In this document: positions 23,542-32,436 of the stretch, piece by piece
Layout: the number at the start of each line of letters is the position of its first letter
How positions within the stretch are numbered: position 1 is the first letter of the stretch
Assembly (NCBI GenBank): GCA_910586305.1
Contig: CAJUGS010000003.1
Location: 1 to 64,000 of the forward strand
Source of the DNA: an uncultured Duncaniella sp.
GTDB lineage: Bacteria; Bacteroidota; Bacteroidia; Bacteroidales; Muribaculaceae
Length of the DNA: 64,000 bases
Direction: 5' to 3'
Notes under the pieces: generated by a model
Seen by the model: the letters and a program-made list of their open reading frames with translations, nothing else
Told to the model about the DNA's origin: nothing
Database searches by the model: none
Translations under genes and position numbers: made by a program

Positions 23542-25527
23542 TCAGTTGGTCTTGGCCCTCATTGAATCCCACACGAGGTAAATTATGAGCAGGGCGTATA
23601 CTACAAGGCCGGCCCATTGGGTGGCGATTACGCTCATCGGGTTGACATATTCAAATCCGAGGAAGCGTGTGAGAGCTGCAAATACACCAAACAGAGCGCC
23701 TCCGGCAATCAGACCTGACGAAATGAGGGTGCCGCGGTCGGAACGTGCGGAGTTGAGCTTCTTGTCTTTCGAACGGCTGCCTACAAACCATGCTATGGCA
23801 CCTCCTACGAGGAGCGGGGTGTTGAGCTGGAGTGGGATGAACATACCGAGACAGAAGGCAAGAGCGGGTACGCCGAGCCAGTTGAGAAGAAGTGCCAATA
23901 TTGCTCCGGTCATGTATAGAATCCACGGAGTGTCGCCTCCTGTCATCAGAGGTTCAATAACCTTGGCCATAGCGTTGGCCTGTGGCGCTACGAGAGCATT
24001 TTCGCCGGTAAATCCATATACCTGGTTAAGAAGAAGTATGACACCTCCGACAGTGGCTGCTGACACGAGGGTGCCAAGGAACTTCCATGTTTCCTGTTTT
24101 TTTGGAGTGGATCCGAGCCAATAGCCAACCTTGAGGTCAGTCACGAAGCCTCCGGCCATTGATAGTGCTGTGCAGACCACACCTCCGATTACCATAGAGG
24201 CTACAATGCCTGAGGTGCCGTTGAGACCGATGGCCACAAATATTGCTGAGGCTACTATAAGTGTCATCAGAGTCATGCCTGATACGGGGTTAGAACCAAC
24301 TATGGCGATAGCGTTGGCTGCTACTGTGGTGAAAAGGAAGGCAATGATGGTCACCACTATCCAGGCTACGAGGGCCTGCCAGAATGTGTTGATTACTCCT
24401 GCCCAGAAGAAGATGAACACAGCTACAAGGGCTATGGCGATGAAGAACACGATATGCTTCATTGAGATATCGGTCTGCCAGCGCACCGTGCCGGTTTTTT
24501 CAGTGTTCCCTTTGAGCTCGCGTGATGCAAGTCCAACAGCGTCACGGATAATGCCCCACGACTTGACGATTCCAATTAGTCCGGCCATGGCAATGCCTCC
24601 GATGCCGATGAGACGGGCGTAATCTGCAAAGATTGCGTTAGGGGTTGCAGCCTGTATTTCGGCCGAACCGTATGTGCCCATGAGAGGTATGAGAACCCAC
24701 CATACAAATGCAGAGCCGGCAAAAATGATGAAGGCATAGCGGAGTCCAATAATGTAGCCGAGGCCAAGAAGGGCAGCTCCCGTGTTGCAGCTGAGCACGA
24801 GTTTTGTTTTGGCTGCGAGAGACTCTCCCCATCCGGTTAGCATGGTGTTGAGGTTTCCGGCCCACCAGCCGAATGTCTCGACGAGATAGTCGTAAATACC
24901 TCCGATGAGAGATGCTGTCACCAGTGTTTTGGCTTGTCCTTCATTTGATTTGCTCTTGGCTATGCTGCTGGCGAGCACCTGGGTTGTAGCAGTAGCTTCA
25001 GGAAAGGGATATTTTCCGTGCATATCCTGGACGAAGTATTTTCGGAACGGGATGAAGAAGAGGATTCCGAGTATGCCTCCGAGAAGCGAGCTGAAAAATA
25101 TCTGAATAAAGTTTACTGAAATTTCGGGATATTTATCCTGCAGGATGTAGAGTGCCGGAAGGGTGAAGATGGCACCTGCGACGATAACGCCTGAGCAGGC
25201 TCCAATACTCTGAATAATCACATTCTGGCCAAGCGGGTTGTTTTTTTTCAATGCTCCAGACAGGCCGACCGCTATGATGGCGATGGGAATGGCAGCCTCA
25301 AACACTTGGCCTACTTTAAGGCCGAGATAAGCTGCTGCAGCACTGAATATAACTGCGAGGATCAGTCCGGTAATGACGGAGTAGGGAGTAACTTCGGCAT
25401 AATCACGCGCCGGATGCATTATGGGCCGGTAAGATTCGTCGTTGCCCAGCTCACGAAATGCGTTTTCAGGAAGCTCGACAGGGTCGGCATCCTGATAAAA
25501 CTCTTGGTTTGATGATTTGATTGACAT
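23542..25527 (-). CDS. OPT-family oligopeptide/metal-chelate transporter
   Basis: 661 residues, about 15 hydrophobic segments. ARDYAEVTPYSVITGLILAV and YLGLKVGQVFEAAIPIAI near the N-terminus are typical of the prokaryotic OPT family, as are FPEATATTQVL and the NPVSGMTLM segment. Bacterial members carry oligopeptides or metal chelates; the substrate here cannot be read. It starts 16 bases after lysA, so it is co-transcribed with the lysine/diaminopimelate genes, which hints at a peptide that supplies or salvages those amino acids. Confidence 0.93.
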   Translation of the reverse strand: MSIKSSNQEFYQDADPVELPENAFRELGNDESYRPIMHPARDYAEVTPYSVITGLILAVIFSAAAAYLGLKVGQVFEAAIPIAIIAVGLSGALKKNNPLGQNVIIQSIGACSGVIVAGAIFTLPALYILQDKYPEISVNFIQIFFSSLLGGILGILFFIPFRKYFVQDMHGKYPFPEATATTQVLASSIAKSKSNEGQAKTLVTASLIGGIYDYLVETFGWWAGNLNTMLTGWGESLAAKTKLVLSCNTGAALLGLGYIIGLRYAFIIFAGSAFVWWVLIPLMGTYGSAEIQAATPNAIFADYARLIGIGGIAMAGLIGIVKSWGIIRDAVGLASRELKGNTEKTGTVRWQTDISMKHIVFFIAIALVAVFIFFWAGVINTFWQALVAWIVVTIIAFLFTTVAANAIAIVGSNPVSGMTLMTLIVASAIFVAIGLNGTSGIVASMVIGGVVCTALSMAGGFVTDLKVGYWLGSTPKKQETWKFLGTLVSAATVGGVILLLNQVYGFTGENALVAPQANAMAKVIEPLMTGGDTPWILYMTGAILALLLNWLGVPALAFCLGMFIPLQLNTPLLVGGAIAWFVGSRSKDKKLNSARSDRGTLISSGLIAGGALFGVFAALTRFLGFEYVNPMSVIATQWAGLVVYALLIIYLVWDSMRAKTN

Positions 25528-25543
25528 GAATTAGATATAAGGA

Positions 25544-26695
25544 TTATTTCTCTGAGAAATAGGAGGGTGGGAGAGGACGGCAGTTGTATTGACTTGCCAT
25601 AATTTCTCCGTAGGCTCCTGCTGAACGTAGGGCAATGAAGTCTCCACGACGTATGGCCGGGAGAAGTTCTTCTTTGCCGAAACAGTCGGACGACTCACAG
25701 ATGGGTCCTACAACATCATAATGATGGCGTTCGCCGTTAGGGGAGGACAGATTCTCTATTTTGTGATGTGCGCTGTAGAGGGCAGGACGGATAAGTTCGG
25801 TCATGCCTGCATCCACGATGGCAAAGCGTTTTGTGATACCTTCCTTGACATAGAGTACGCGTGTGATCAGTGAGCCGCACTGTGCCACAACCGAGCGTCC
25901 AAGCTCAAAATGAAGTTCCTGTCCTTCCCGCAGTTTGAGGTGGTTGCGGAACGTGTTGAAATAAGTCTCGAAATCGGGGATCGGGTGACGGTCAGGGTCG
26001 GCATAGTCTATGCCAAGTCCTCCGCCTACATTAATGGTGGAGAATGTGTGGCAAAGCGCCTCCATTTCCTCTACGAGGTTGTTTATGGTTTCGCAGAGGA
26101 GGACGAACGGTTCGTTGTCGGTAATTTGTGACCCGATGTGGAAGTGAAGCCCCTTCACTCGGATGTTGTCAAGCGAAGCAGCCTTGTCGAGAATGTCGGG
26201 AAGCTGTTTGAGATTGATGCCGAATTTGTTTTCAGCAAGTCCTGTGGTGATGTATGCATGGGTGTGGGCATCTATGTCGGGATTGACACGGAAAGCCACT
26301 GATGCAGTCTTCCCCATCTGTCCTGCGATCTCATCGATAATCTCAAGCTCGGGGAACGACTCTACATTGAAGCATTCTATGCCTGTCTCAAGAGCGAGGG
26401 CGATTTCACGGTCGCTCTTGCCGACACCTGCATATACGATTCTGTCGCTTTCGAAACCGGCTTCGATCGCTGCTGAAATCTCGCCTCCACTCACAGCGTC
26501 AACTCCGAGTCCGGCGGCCTGGATGCGACGCAGTATTACCGGGTTGGCGTTGGCCTTTACGGCATAGTGGACTTTGAACCGCGGGTCGCGTGCTGTGCGT
26601 TGTATTTCAGCGAGTGTGCGGTCGAGCAGTGACAAATCGTAGAAATAGAATGGAGTGGATAACTCCTTGAATTCTGATATCGGAAATCTTGCCAT
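25544..26695 (-). CDS. lysA: Diaminopimelate decarboxylase
   Basis: 383 residues, alanine-racemase-type PLP enzyme. The PLP Lys is in VHYAVKANANP (about residue 47), the phosphate loop in INVGGGLGIDY, and the substrate/dimer Cys motif in PICESSDCFGKEE. It removes CO2 from meso-diaminopimelate, the last step to lysine. The gene lies 34 bases after lysC. It is slightly shorter than the E. coli enzyme but close to Bacteroidetes homologues. Confidence 0.95.
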   Translation of the reverse strand: MARFPISEFKELSTPFYFYDLSLLDRTLAEIQRTARDPRFKVHYAVKANANPVILRRIQAAGLGVDAVSGGEISAAIEAGFESDRIVYAGVGKSDREIALALETGIECFNVESFPELEIIDEIAGQMGKTASVAFRVNPDIDAHTHAYITTGLAENKFGINLKQLPDILDKAASLDNIRVKGLHFHIGSQITDNEPFVLLCETINNLVEEMEALCHTFSTINVGGGLGIDYADPDRHPIPDFETYFNTFRNHLKLREGQELHFELGRSVVAQCGSLITRVLYVKEGITKRFAIVDAGMTELIRPALYSAHHKIENLSSPNGERHHYDVVGPICESSDCFGKEELLPAIRRGDFIALRSAGAYGEIMASQYNCRPLPPSYFSEK

Positions 26696-26729
26696 ATTAA
26701 TCAGAAGTTATTTGTGAGGATGGCTTGAT

Positions 26730-28052
26730 TCAAATTTCGGAAAACAGTCGCTCGCTCAGACGATTGAGGGCCTTTATCTTGTCCTCTTTGCGGATGAGGA
26801 ATGAGATGTTGTAGTTGGAGCCACCGTAGGATATCATACGTACGGGAATGTCGGCAAGGGCTTCCACGGCGCGGGCTTCATAACCGGTATTTGTCCAGTC
26901 CATATTTCCAACAACGCAGATAATCACCATGTCCTTGTCAACGGTGACAGTACCGAATTTCTTAAGCTCGTCGACAATCTCGGGCAGGAAACGTGCCGAA
27001 TCGATAGTGAGGGATACGCCTACCTCACTTGTGGCAATCATGTCGATCGGGGTGCGGTAGTTCTCAAATGTTTCAAATACCTTGGTGAGGAATCCGTAGG
27101 CAAGAAGCATTCGTGAGCTCTTGATTTTGATAGCAACGACATCGTCCTTGGCTGCTACGGCTTTAATGCAGGGATCGGAGATGTTGTTGTATATAAGTGT
27201 TCCATGGGCTTCTGGCTCCATGGTGTTGAGCAGTCGGACAGGGATATTGTTGACTTTCGCGGGAAGCACACAGGTGGGATGGAGAATCTTGGCTCCGAAA
27301 TAGGCCAGTTCGGCAGCCTCTTCGTAGTGGAGCTCACCGACGGGCTTAGTGTTTTCCACAAATCGGGGATCGTTGTTGTGCATACCGTCGATATCGGTCC
27401 AGATTTCAATCTCGTCAGCCTCGATGGCAGCACCGATGAGCGAAGCTGTGTAGTCGCTGCCACCACGCTGGAGGTTGTCGATTTCTCCTGTTGAGTTTCG
27501 GCAGATGAATCCCTGGGTGACAAAGATTTCGGCATCCATGTATTTGTCAAGGAGTGCCTGGAGGTGCATCTGTATATGCTGTGTGTCTGGCTCGGCATTG
27601 AGTCCGGTCTTCATGAAATCAAGAGCCGGAAGTTGCTCGGCATAAATACCGCGCTCGTTGAGTAGGATGGTCATCATTGCAACACTCATCATCTCGCCCT
27701 GTGCAAGGATGATTTTTTCTTCAGTCTCGCTGAAAGTGTCGCGTGCGGTGAAGGATCTGATGTAGTTGAAGCAAGCCTTTATTTCCTTAAGAGCTCTTTC
27801 GCGACTCTCGTGCTTGTCGTATAGCTGGGCTATGGTTTTGAGATATTTTGATTCCAGCATATTGATGGTCTCCTTGGCGCCGTTGATGTTGCGCTTGTAG
27901 AGATAGCCTGAGATTTCGACAAGGGTGTTGGTCGTACCTGACATAGCCGATAGTACGATGATGTTGCGGCCTCTTGTGGCCACGAGGTCTGCTACGTGGC
28001 GGATTCTTTCAGCCGAACCTACCGAAGTGCCGCCAAATTTTAATACTTTCAT
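26730..28052 (-). CDS. lysC: Aspartate kinase, monofunctional
   Basis: 440 residues. Kinase motif KFGGTSVG is at 4-11, RGGSDYTASLIGAA near 200, and WTDIDGMHNNDPR near 225. Two ACT regulatory domains form the C-terminal third (VGVSLTIDS..., and VCVVGNMDW...). It makes aspartyl phosphate for lysine, threonine and methionine. There is no homoserine dehydrogenase fusion. It heads an operon with lysA and the OPT gene. Feedback by lysine is likely from the ACT domains but cannot be shown from sequence. Confidence 0.95.
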   Translation of the reverse strand: MKVLKFGGTSVGSAERIRHVADLVATRGRNIIVLSAMSGTTNTLVEISGYLYKRNINGAKETINMLESKYLKTIAQLYDKHESRERALKEIKACFNYIRSFTARDTFSETEEKIILAQGEMMSVAMMTILLNERGIYAEQLPALDFMKTGLNAEPDTQHIQMHLQALLDKYMDAEIFVTQGFICRNSTGEIDNLQRGGSDYTASLIGAAIEADEIEIWTDIDGMHNNDPRFVENTKPVGELHYEEAAELAYFGAKILHPTCVLPAKVNNIPVRLLNTMEPEAHGTLIYNNISDPCIKAVAAKDDVVAIKIKSSRMLLAYGFLTKVFETFENYRTPIDMIATSEVGVSLTIDSARFLPEIVDELKKFGTVTVDKDMVIICVVGNMDWTNTGYEARAVEALADIPVRMISYGGSNYNISFLIRKEDKIKALNRLSERLFSEI

Positions 28053-28086
28053 CCTGAATATTGCAAACTTATTGGTGATTTGTCGC

Positions 28087-28094
28087 CAAAGTTA
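28087..28094 (-). promoter_or_regulatory. -7 element of the lysC-lysA-OPT operon
   Basis: Minus strand TAACTTTG, 34 bases before the ATG. A second match, TAAGTTTG at 28064-28071, lies closer. Neither has a TTG at the standard distance. The leader is too short for a lysine riboswitch. Confidence 0.55.
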
Positions 28095-28116
28095 CGAAAA
28101 ATATCTCAAAAAGCCA

Positions 28117-30168
28117 CTATTTTGCCGACATTCGTTTCAAAAGATTATAAGAAGGGACTATTCCCAGCGATCCTGCACGCGACAAGTCGCCAAATGCGGC
28201 ATCTTTGTTTCCGAGATAAAGGAATACATATCCGCGGTTGAAGTAGGCCTCGCCGAAGTCGGGTCTCAGTTCGATGGCTCGGTTGAAGTTTTGCAGGGCT
28301 GTGGTGTAGTCTCCCTCTTCGGCAAGCATCACGCCCTTGTTATAATAGGCTATCGGCATAGATGGAGAAAGTTTGATCACTGAGTCAATATCGGATATGG
28401 CAAGTCTGACGGGACGTGCGTCGAGGTGGGCTGACCCGTTTTTGTCTTCTGCCTTTATTTTGCTGGCATAGTAACGGGCGTTGGCTCTGACAAGGTAACC
28501 GAGAGTGAAGTCAGGCGATATTGAGAGTGCCTTGTCAAGGTCGGCTATGGCATTATCATAGTCTCGAAGAGTCATGAAGTCCATGGCACGTCCAAAGTAG
28601 TCTATTGCTCGCGGAGAGTGGCTGGCGAGATAGGAGTTGTAGTAGTCGATGGAGCTGAAGTGGGCCGATGCAGTTTCCTCATCGGTCATTCCGGGCTCAT
28701 GGTTTGTGACCTGGAGAATCATGCGAAGTATGCGTGTGGAGTTGATATCGTCCACCTCGCGCACATAGTCGCCACTGAGTTTCAGCTCGGTGGGAGAAGT
28801 GTAGTAGGTGATATTGAATATCGGCTCCATCGAGATGCTTATGTTTCGGTCCTGCACTTTGCCACGTATATCCTTGTTGTTGAATATTTGTTCGGGTGTG
28901 GAGTTGTCGGCTATCGTGGTGAGTGAAGTGAAACGTCTTTTTACCTCTTCCTGGCTTTCTGTATGCACAAACGATTCGGTGTCGGTCTGTGTGGTGTCAG
29001 CCTCAGCCTCAGCCTGTGCTACGTCGGTTGAAGCCGATGTGGCGAATGGGTTGTTCTCGTTGATTTTCACTCTGGTCTGGGCTAAAGAGAGCGATTTGTT
29101 GTAGTCCTTTTCGGCTGAGCGCAGATCGCCTTTGCGTCGCTTTACGTCGAATCTCACGAAGTATGCTGCTGCAAAGTCGGGGAAGGCTTCTATTACACGG
29201 TCGAGGTCGCGAATGGCGTTGTCGTAGTCCTCTATGTCGGCCAATAGGATGGCGCGGTTGTAGAGGGTCTTGTAATCGTCGGGATTAAGGTTGAGAACCG
29301 ATGTGAAGTCATCGATGGCACGGTTGGTGTCATGCACTTCTGCGCGCAGGACTCCGCGATTGAAAAGCGCCATGGAGTTCTGTGGTTCAAGCTGCAGAGC
29401 ATAGTCATAGTCAGCGAATGCTCCCTGGAAGTCGTCGGTCATATAGCGCAGGAAGGCGCGGTTGATGAAAAATCCGGCATACTGGGGCTGGAGCTTTATG
29501 GCCTGGTCCATGTCCTGGAGGGCAGAGGAGTAGTCTTTATGCGAGGATATTGCGATGTCTGCTCTCATTACATATCCGTTGACTGCATTTTTGTTGATGG
29601 CCAGGGCTTTGTCGATATCCCCGATGGCTCCGGTAGTGTCCTTCTCAGCAAGGCGCAGGCGTGCCCGGCCGAGATAGCCTCCTTCAAAGTTTGGGAATCG
29701 TTTAAGCAATCGGTCGTATGTGTCGTGTGCTCCCTTGAAGTCTTTTATGTCTTGCTGGGCCATCGCTTTATTGTAAAGTAGGCCACGGTTTTCGGGGAGC
29801 ATTTCGAGTGCTTGATTGTAGTCTTCTATTGCGTCTCTGTTTTTTCCGAGGTTTTGTCTGGCCACACCACGCACTTCCCATGCATCGGTGATGAATGGGT
29901 TGCGCTCAATGGCAAGAGAGGCATCGTTTTCGGCTCCCTGGAAGTCGTCAAGATTGAGCTTGGCTATGGCCCTGAGAAAATAGGGTTGCGCGAGATGTGG
30001 CTTGACGTTAATTACTTGATTGAAATACTGTATAGAGAGTACGTAGTCCTCGAAATACAAATTGTTCCGTCCGATGCGTAACACCTGGTCGGTGTTGATC
30101 TGCGCAACGGCCGGGAAGGAGGAGAGTAATAATATGGCGATCAGTATTCTGCGTGTGATTTTTGACAT
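28117..30168 (-). CDS. Large secreted TPR-repeat protein
   Basis: 683 residues from MSKITRRILIAILLLSSFPAVAQ, which is a signal peptide. The frame extends to 30189, but that ATG lies upstream of the -7 element, so 30168 is the start. About a dozen TPR units run through the protein (for example DDYALQLEPQNSMALFNRGVL and DLDKALSISPDFTLGYLVRA), interrupted around residues 370-470 by a Thr/Glu/Ala-rich segment with repeated GAX codons. It is exported and probably a scaffold. Function unknown. Confidence 0.88.
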   Translation of the reverse strand: MSKITRRILIAILLLSSFPAVAQINTDQVLRIGRNNLYFEDYVLSIQYFNQVINVKPHLAQPYFLRAIAKLNLDDFQGAENDASLAIERNPFITDAWEVRGVARQNLGKNRDAIEDYNQALEMLPENRGLLYNKAMAQQDIKDFKGAHDTYDRLLKRFPNFEGGYLGRARLRLAEKDTTGAIGDIDKALAINKNAVNGYVMRADIAISSHKDYSSALQDMDQAIKLQPQYAGFFINRAFLRYMTDDFQGAFADYDYALQLEPQNSMALFNRGVLRAEVHDTNRAIDDFTSVLNLNPDDYKTLYNRAILLADIEDYDNAIRDLDRVIEAFPDFAAAYFVRFDVKRRKGDLRSAEKDYNKSLSLAQTRVKINENNPFATSASTDVAQAEAEADTTQTDTESFVHTESQEEVKRRFTSLTTIADNSTPEQIFNNKDIRGKVQDRNISISMEPIFNITYYTSPTELKLSGDYVREVDDINSTRILRMILQVTNHEPGMTDEETASAHFSSIDYYNSYLASHSPRAIDYFGRAMDFMTLRDYDNAIADLDKALSISPDFTLGYLVRANARYYASKIKAEDKNGSAHLDARPVRLAISDIDSVIKLSPSMPIAYYNKGVMLAEEGDYTTALQNFNRAIELRPDFGEAYFNRGYVFLYLGNKDAAFGDLSRAGSLGIVPSYNLLKRMSAK

Positions 30169-30176
30169 AACGATTG

Positions 30177-30184
30177 CAAAGTTA
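30177..30184 (-). promoter_or_regulatory. -7 element of the TPR-protein gene
   Basis: Minus strand TAACTTTG, eight bases before the chosen ATG, so the leader would be only a few bases. At the -33 position lies the palindrome TACACGTGTA (30205-30214) instead of TTG. Confidence 0.6.
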
Positions 30185-30243
30185 ATCATAATCGCGGGAT
30201 TTTCTACACGTGTACTATAAAAAGAGTGTCGAGTGTCCCGGTT

Positions 30244-31566
30244 TTAATTCTGTAAATCGTGCCGGGATGCATTCTTTTTCTTGCGGTCGTCTCTGAATTC
30301 GTCCCATTGCCGATTCAGATGCCTGTTCATTTTTGCCCGGCTTATGCCTGTGGCTGTCTTGAAAAGTTGTAGCAGACGCTGTCCGATGTGTTGTCTCACG
30401 ACCTTCCTTCCGGCTAACCTTTGGTCGGGGGACAATGACAGACGAGCCTGTTCTTTGTCTACATTGTTGACGCGTTCCACAAGATGTCGGATGGCCGGTG
30501 GCAATTCTGGTGCATTCGCGGGTTCATGTATCGTAAATTGATCGGGCGAGGGAATAATCTTTCCCCATTTGCGAGCTTCTTTAGCGGTTATATGTTCTTT
30601 GTCGAGGATGTATACTTCTGCATATGTGCTGACAAAGAAGCTTTCGTCGGGATGGTTGAACCTGAACAACCCGCGGCCTCGACCGTTGGATTCGATGCTG
30701 AATGAGTAGCCTGTGAGGTCGGAAGGCGATATTGTCTTTTGAACAACGTCGGTATAGTTGAACTGTAAGCGGAGTTGTTCGAAATCTATATTGTCGCGAA
30801 AGAACCGGAGAATGCCAGGGACCCATCTGCGACTCATGGTATCGGCAAGTACATTGACCTCAATGGACAGGCGGTCGCTATTTTTTACCCATACTTCTGT
30901 GGGGCTGTATTGTCCGCGTATGATATGTGTGGAATTATCATTGTTGATCAGTTTGTCAGGAATTTTGGAGGCTGGAGGGAGGCCTACCCAGTCTGCCCAC
31001 GAAAAATGGTGGTTGCAACAGTCGCTGACGCTATCGAGGCCTTGGTGATTTGTGAAGTGGTAATATGACTGTGAGTTTAATATTCTTGGAATCTGCCAGC
31101 CCTTGAAGTGATGTGGTTTGTCTTCTGGAGGAAGCATGAAGTCTACCATTTTCTCTCGGAAAAGAAATATAGTGTCGGTGAACGTTGAGAGAGTTGAGTA
31201 TTCTCTGACATAGGCCAGTGTGTGCAGAAGTTTGTGGCTGTGTGATTCAATGACTACTTCCGGCAATTGGTTGATTACTTCTTGCATAAATATAGTGTCT
31301 CCGTATGCCGGGAGTTTAAGGGTCGTTTCTTCGTATCCCATACAGCGTATCGTGACCGGCTTGTCGGGGCGTAATGTTCCGGGGATTCTGCCATTGTGGT
31401 CGCAGATACCAAGAAGATGGCCTTTGCGGTCGAATAATGAGGCACCTGAGAGAGGTGTGAGAGAATTTTTGTCGGCTACCACGATGTCGTGGGTGTGCCC
31501 GGTGACTGTTATAGTCGATATTAAAAGCGGGCAGAATGTGAGGAGTGGACGCAGCTTGTGATTCAT
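30244..31566 (-). CDS. Envelope protein with carboxypeptidase-regulatory-like domain
   Basis: 440 residues. A signal peptide (about 1-23) precedes a short beta domain of the CarboxypepD_reg-like type (about 25-100: VVADKNSLTPLSGASLFDRKG, ending in VINQLPEVVIES). That hinge motif is also seen in TonB-linked proteins. The rest (100-440) is soluble, with conserved-looking aromatic segments such as CCNHHFSWADWVGL, and matches no domain I recognise. The C-terminus is basic (DRKKKNASRHDLQN). Bacteroidetes genomes carry many such proteins of unknown role. Confidence 0.78.
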   Translation of the reverse strand: MNHKLRPLLTFCPLLISTITVTGHTHDIVVADKNSLTPLSGASLFDRKGHLLGICDHNGRIPGTLRPDKPVTIRCMGYEETTLKLPAYGDTIFMQEVINQLPEVVIESHSHKLLHTLAYVREYSTLSTFTDTIFLFREKMVDFMLPPEDKPHHFKGWQIPRILNSQSYYHFTNHQGLDSVSDCCNHHFSWADWVGLPPASKIPDKLINNDNSTHIIRGQYSPTEVWVKNSDRLSIEVNVLADTMSRRWVPGILRFFRDNIDFEQLRLQFNYTDVVQKTISPSDLTGYSFSIESNGRGRGLFRFNHPDESFFVSTYAEVYILDKEHITAKEARKWGKIIPSPDQFTIHEPANAPELPPAIRHLVERVNNVDKEQARLSLSPDQRLAGRKVVRQHIGQRLLQLFKTATGISRAKMNRHLNRQWDEFRDDRKKKNASRHDLQN

Positions 31567-31604
31567 TTAGGCGACGGTTAAGGCTGGTTGATAAGTGGTT
31601 GGTG

Positions 31605-31612
31605 CAAAGATA
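31605..31612 (-). promoter_or_regulatory. -7 element for the gene at 30244-31566
   Basis: Minus strand TATCTTTG, 38 bases before the ATG. No clear -33 TTG. Confidence 0.5.
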
Positions 31613-31734
31613 TGACATTTTGCTGCGTGTTGAGAAGGCTTTAATACACTTTAGCTGATGTTTTATAATTATGGTTAACCGGAGCCGTCGTTTTGTAATG
31701 AGTGTTAAAATCAGAATGTGTGGAGAAAATGATG

Positions 31735-31766
31735 TTGGCTTGGATGTGGGGAATTTGTTATTTTTG
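31735..31766 (+). promoter_or_regulatory. Promoter of the dipeptidase gene
   Basis: TTG (31735-31737), 21 bases, TATTTTTG (31759-31766). The ATG follows six bases later, predicting a near-leaderless mRNA. Confidence 0.65.
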
Positions 31767-31772
31767 TGAAAT

Positions 31773-32429
31773 ATGAAACAATTGTTTGTGCTTATGCTTA
31801 TGGCAAGCTGCCTTGTCGTGTCCGGGGCTACCCTTGATGAGCGACTGGAGAGTTTTGGTTATGTGGATGTGTCGACCCTTGGTGTGTCGGTCAGTCTGAT
31901 GTATGCTCAAGAAGATAATTTCACGGGCAAGGTGCTATATACGGATATGGATAACGCATGGCTTCATCCAAATGCGGCTTCGGCCCTTGCAAAGGCTGCC
32001 AAAGCGCTTTTCCGCGAAGCTCCGACGCTCAGGCTCCTTGTGAAGGATGCCGCTCGTCCGATGAGTGTTCAAAGACGGATGTTCAATGCCGTGAAGGGCA
32101 CCTCGAAAGCTAATTATGTGGCAAATCCGGCAAGAGGCGGTGGATTGCACAATTATGGTCTTGCGGTAGATGTGACACTGGTTGATGCTGAAGGCCGGGA
32201 GCTTCCTATGGGGACTCCGGTGGACCATCTCGGGAAGGAGGCCCATATTGATTCAGAGGAGGCGATGGTGAAATCCGGTATCCTTTCGGCACAGGAAATG
32301 AAAAACCGCCGGCTCCTTCGAAAGGTGATGAAGGAGGGCGGTTTTAAGACTATCCGCAATGAGTGGTGGCATTTCCAGATGGTAGGACGTGCCACTGCGC
32401 GACGGATGTATAAGCGACTTGATTTCTAA
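31773..32429 (+). CDS. Exported D-Ala-D-Ala dipeptidase (VanX/DdpX family)
   Basis: 218 residues with a signal peptide (about 1-18, ...CLVVSGA). Peptidase family M15D signature: the Arg in VKDAARPMS, zinc ligands in GGGLHNYGLAVDVTL (His and Asp) and NEWWHFQM (catalytic Glu and His). Members cleave D-alanyl-D-alanine. Export to the periplasm suggests cell-wall peptide salvage rather than vancomycin resistance, as no vanH/vanA ligase is nearby. It converges on the DUF1846 gene with a 7-base gap. Confidence 0.9.
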   Translation: MKQLFVLMLMASCLVVSGATLDERLESFGYVDVSTLGVSVSLMYAQEDNFTGKVLYTDMDNAWLHPNAASALAKAAKALFREAPTLRLLVKDAARPMSVQRRMFNAVKGTSKANYVANPARGGGLHNYGLAVDVTLVDAEGRELPMGTPVDHLGKEAHIDSEEAMVKSGILSAQEMKNRRLLRKVMKEGGFKTIRNEWWHFQMVGRATARRMYKRLDF

Positions 32430-32436
32430 CCTTGGT

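Noticed and set aside
28053..28116. Lysine riboswitch before lysC
   Set aside because: The leader is about 30 bases, far too short.
31773..32429. Vancomycin resistance gene
   Set aside because: The protein has a signal peptide and no vanH, vanA or regulator is near.
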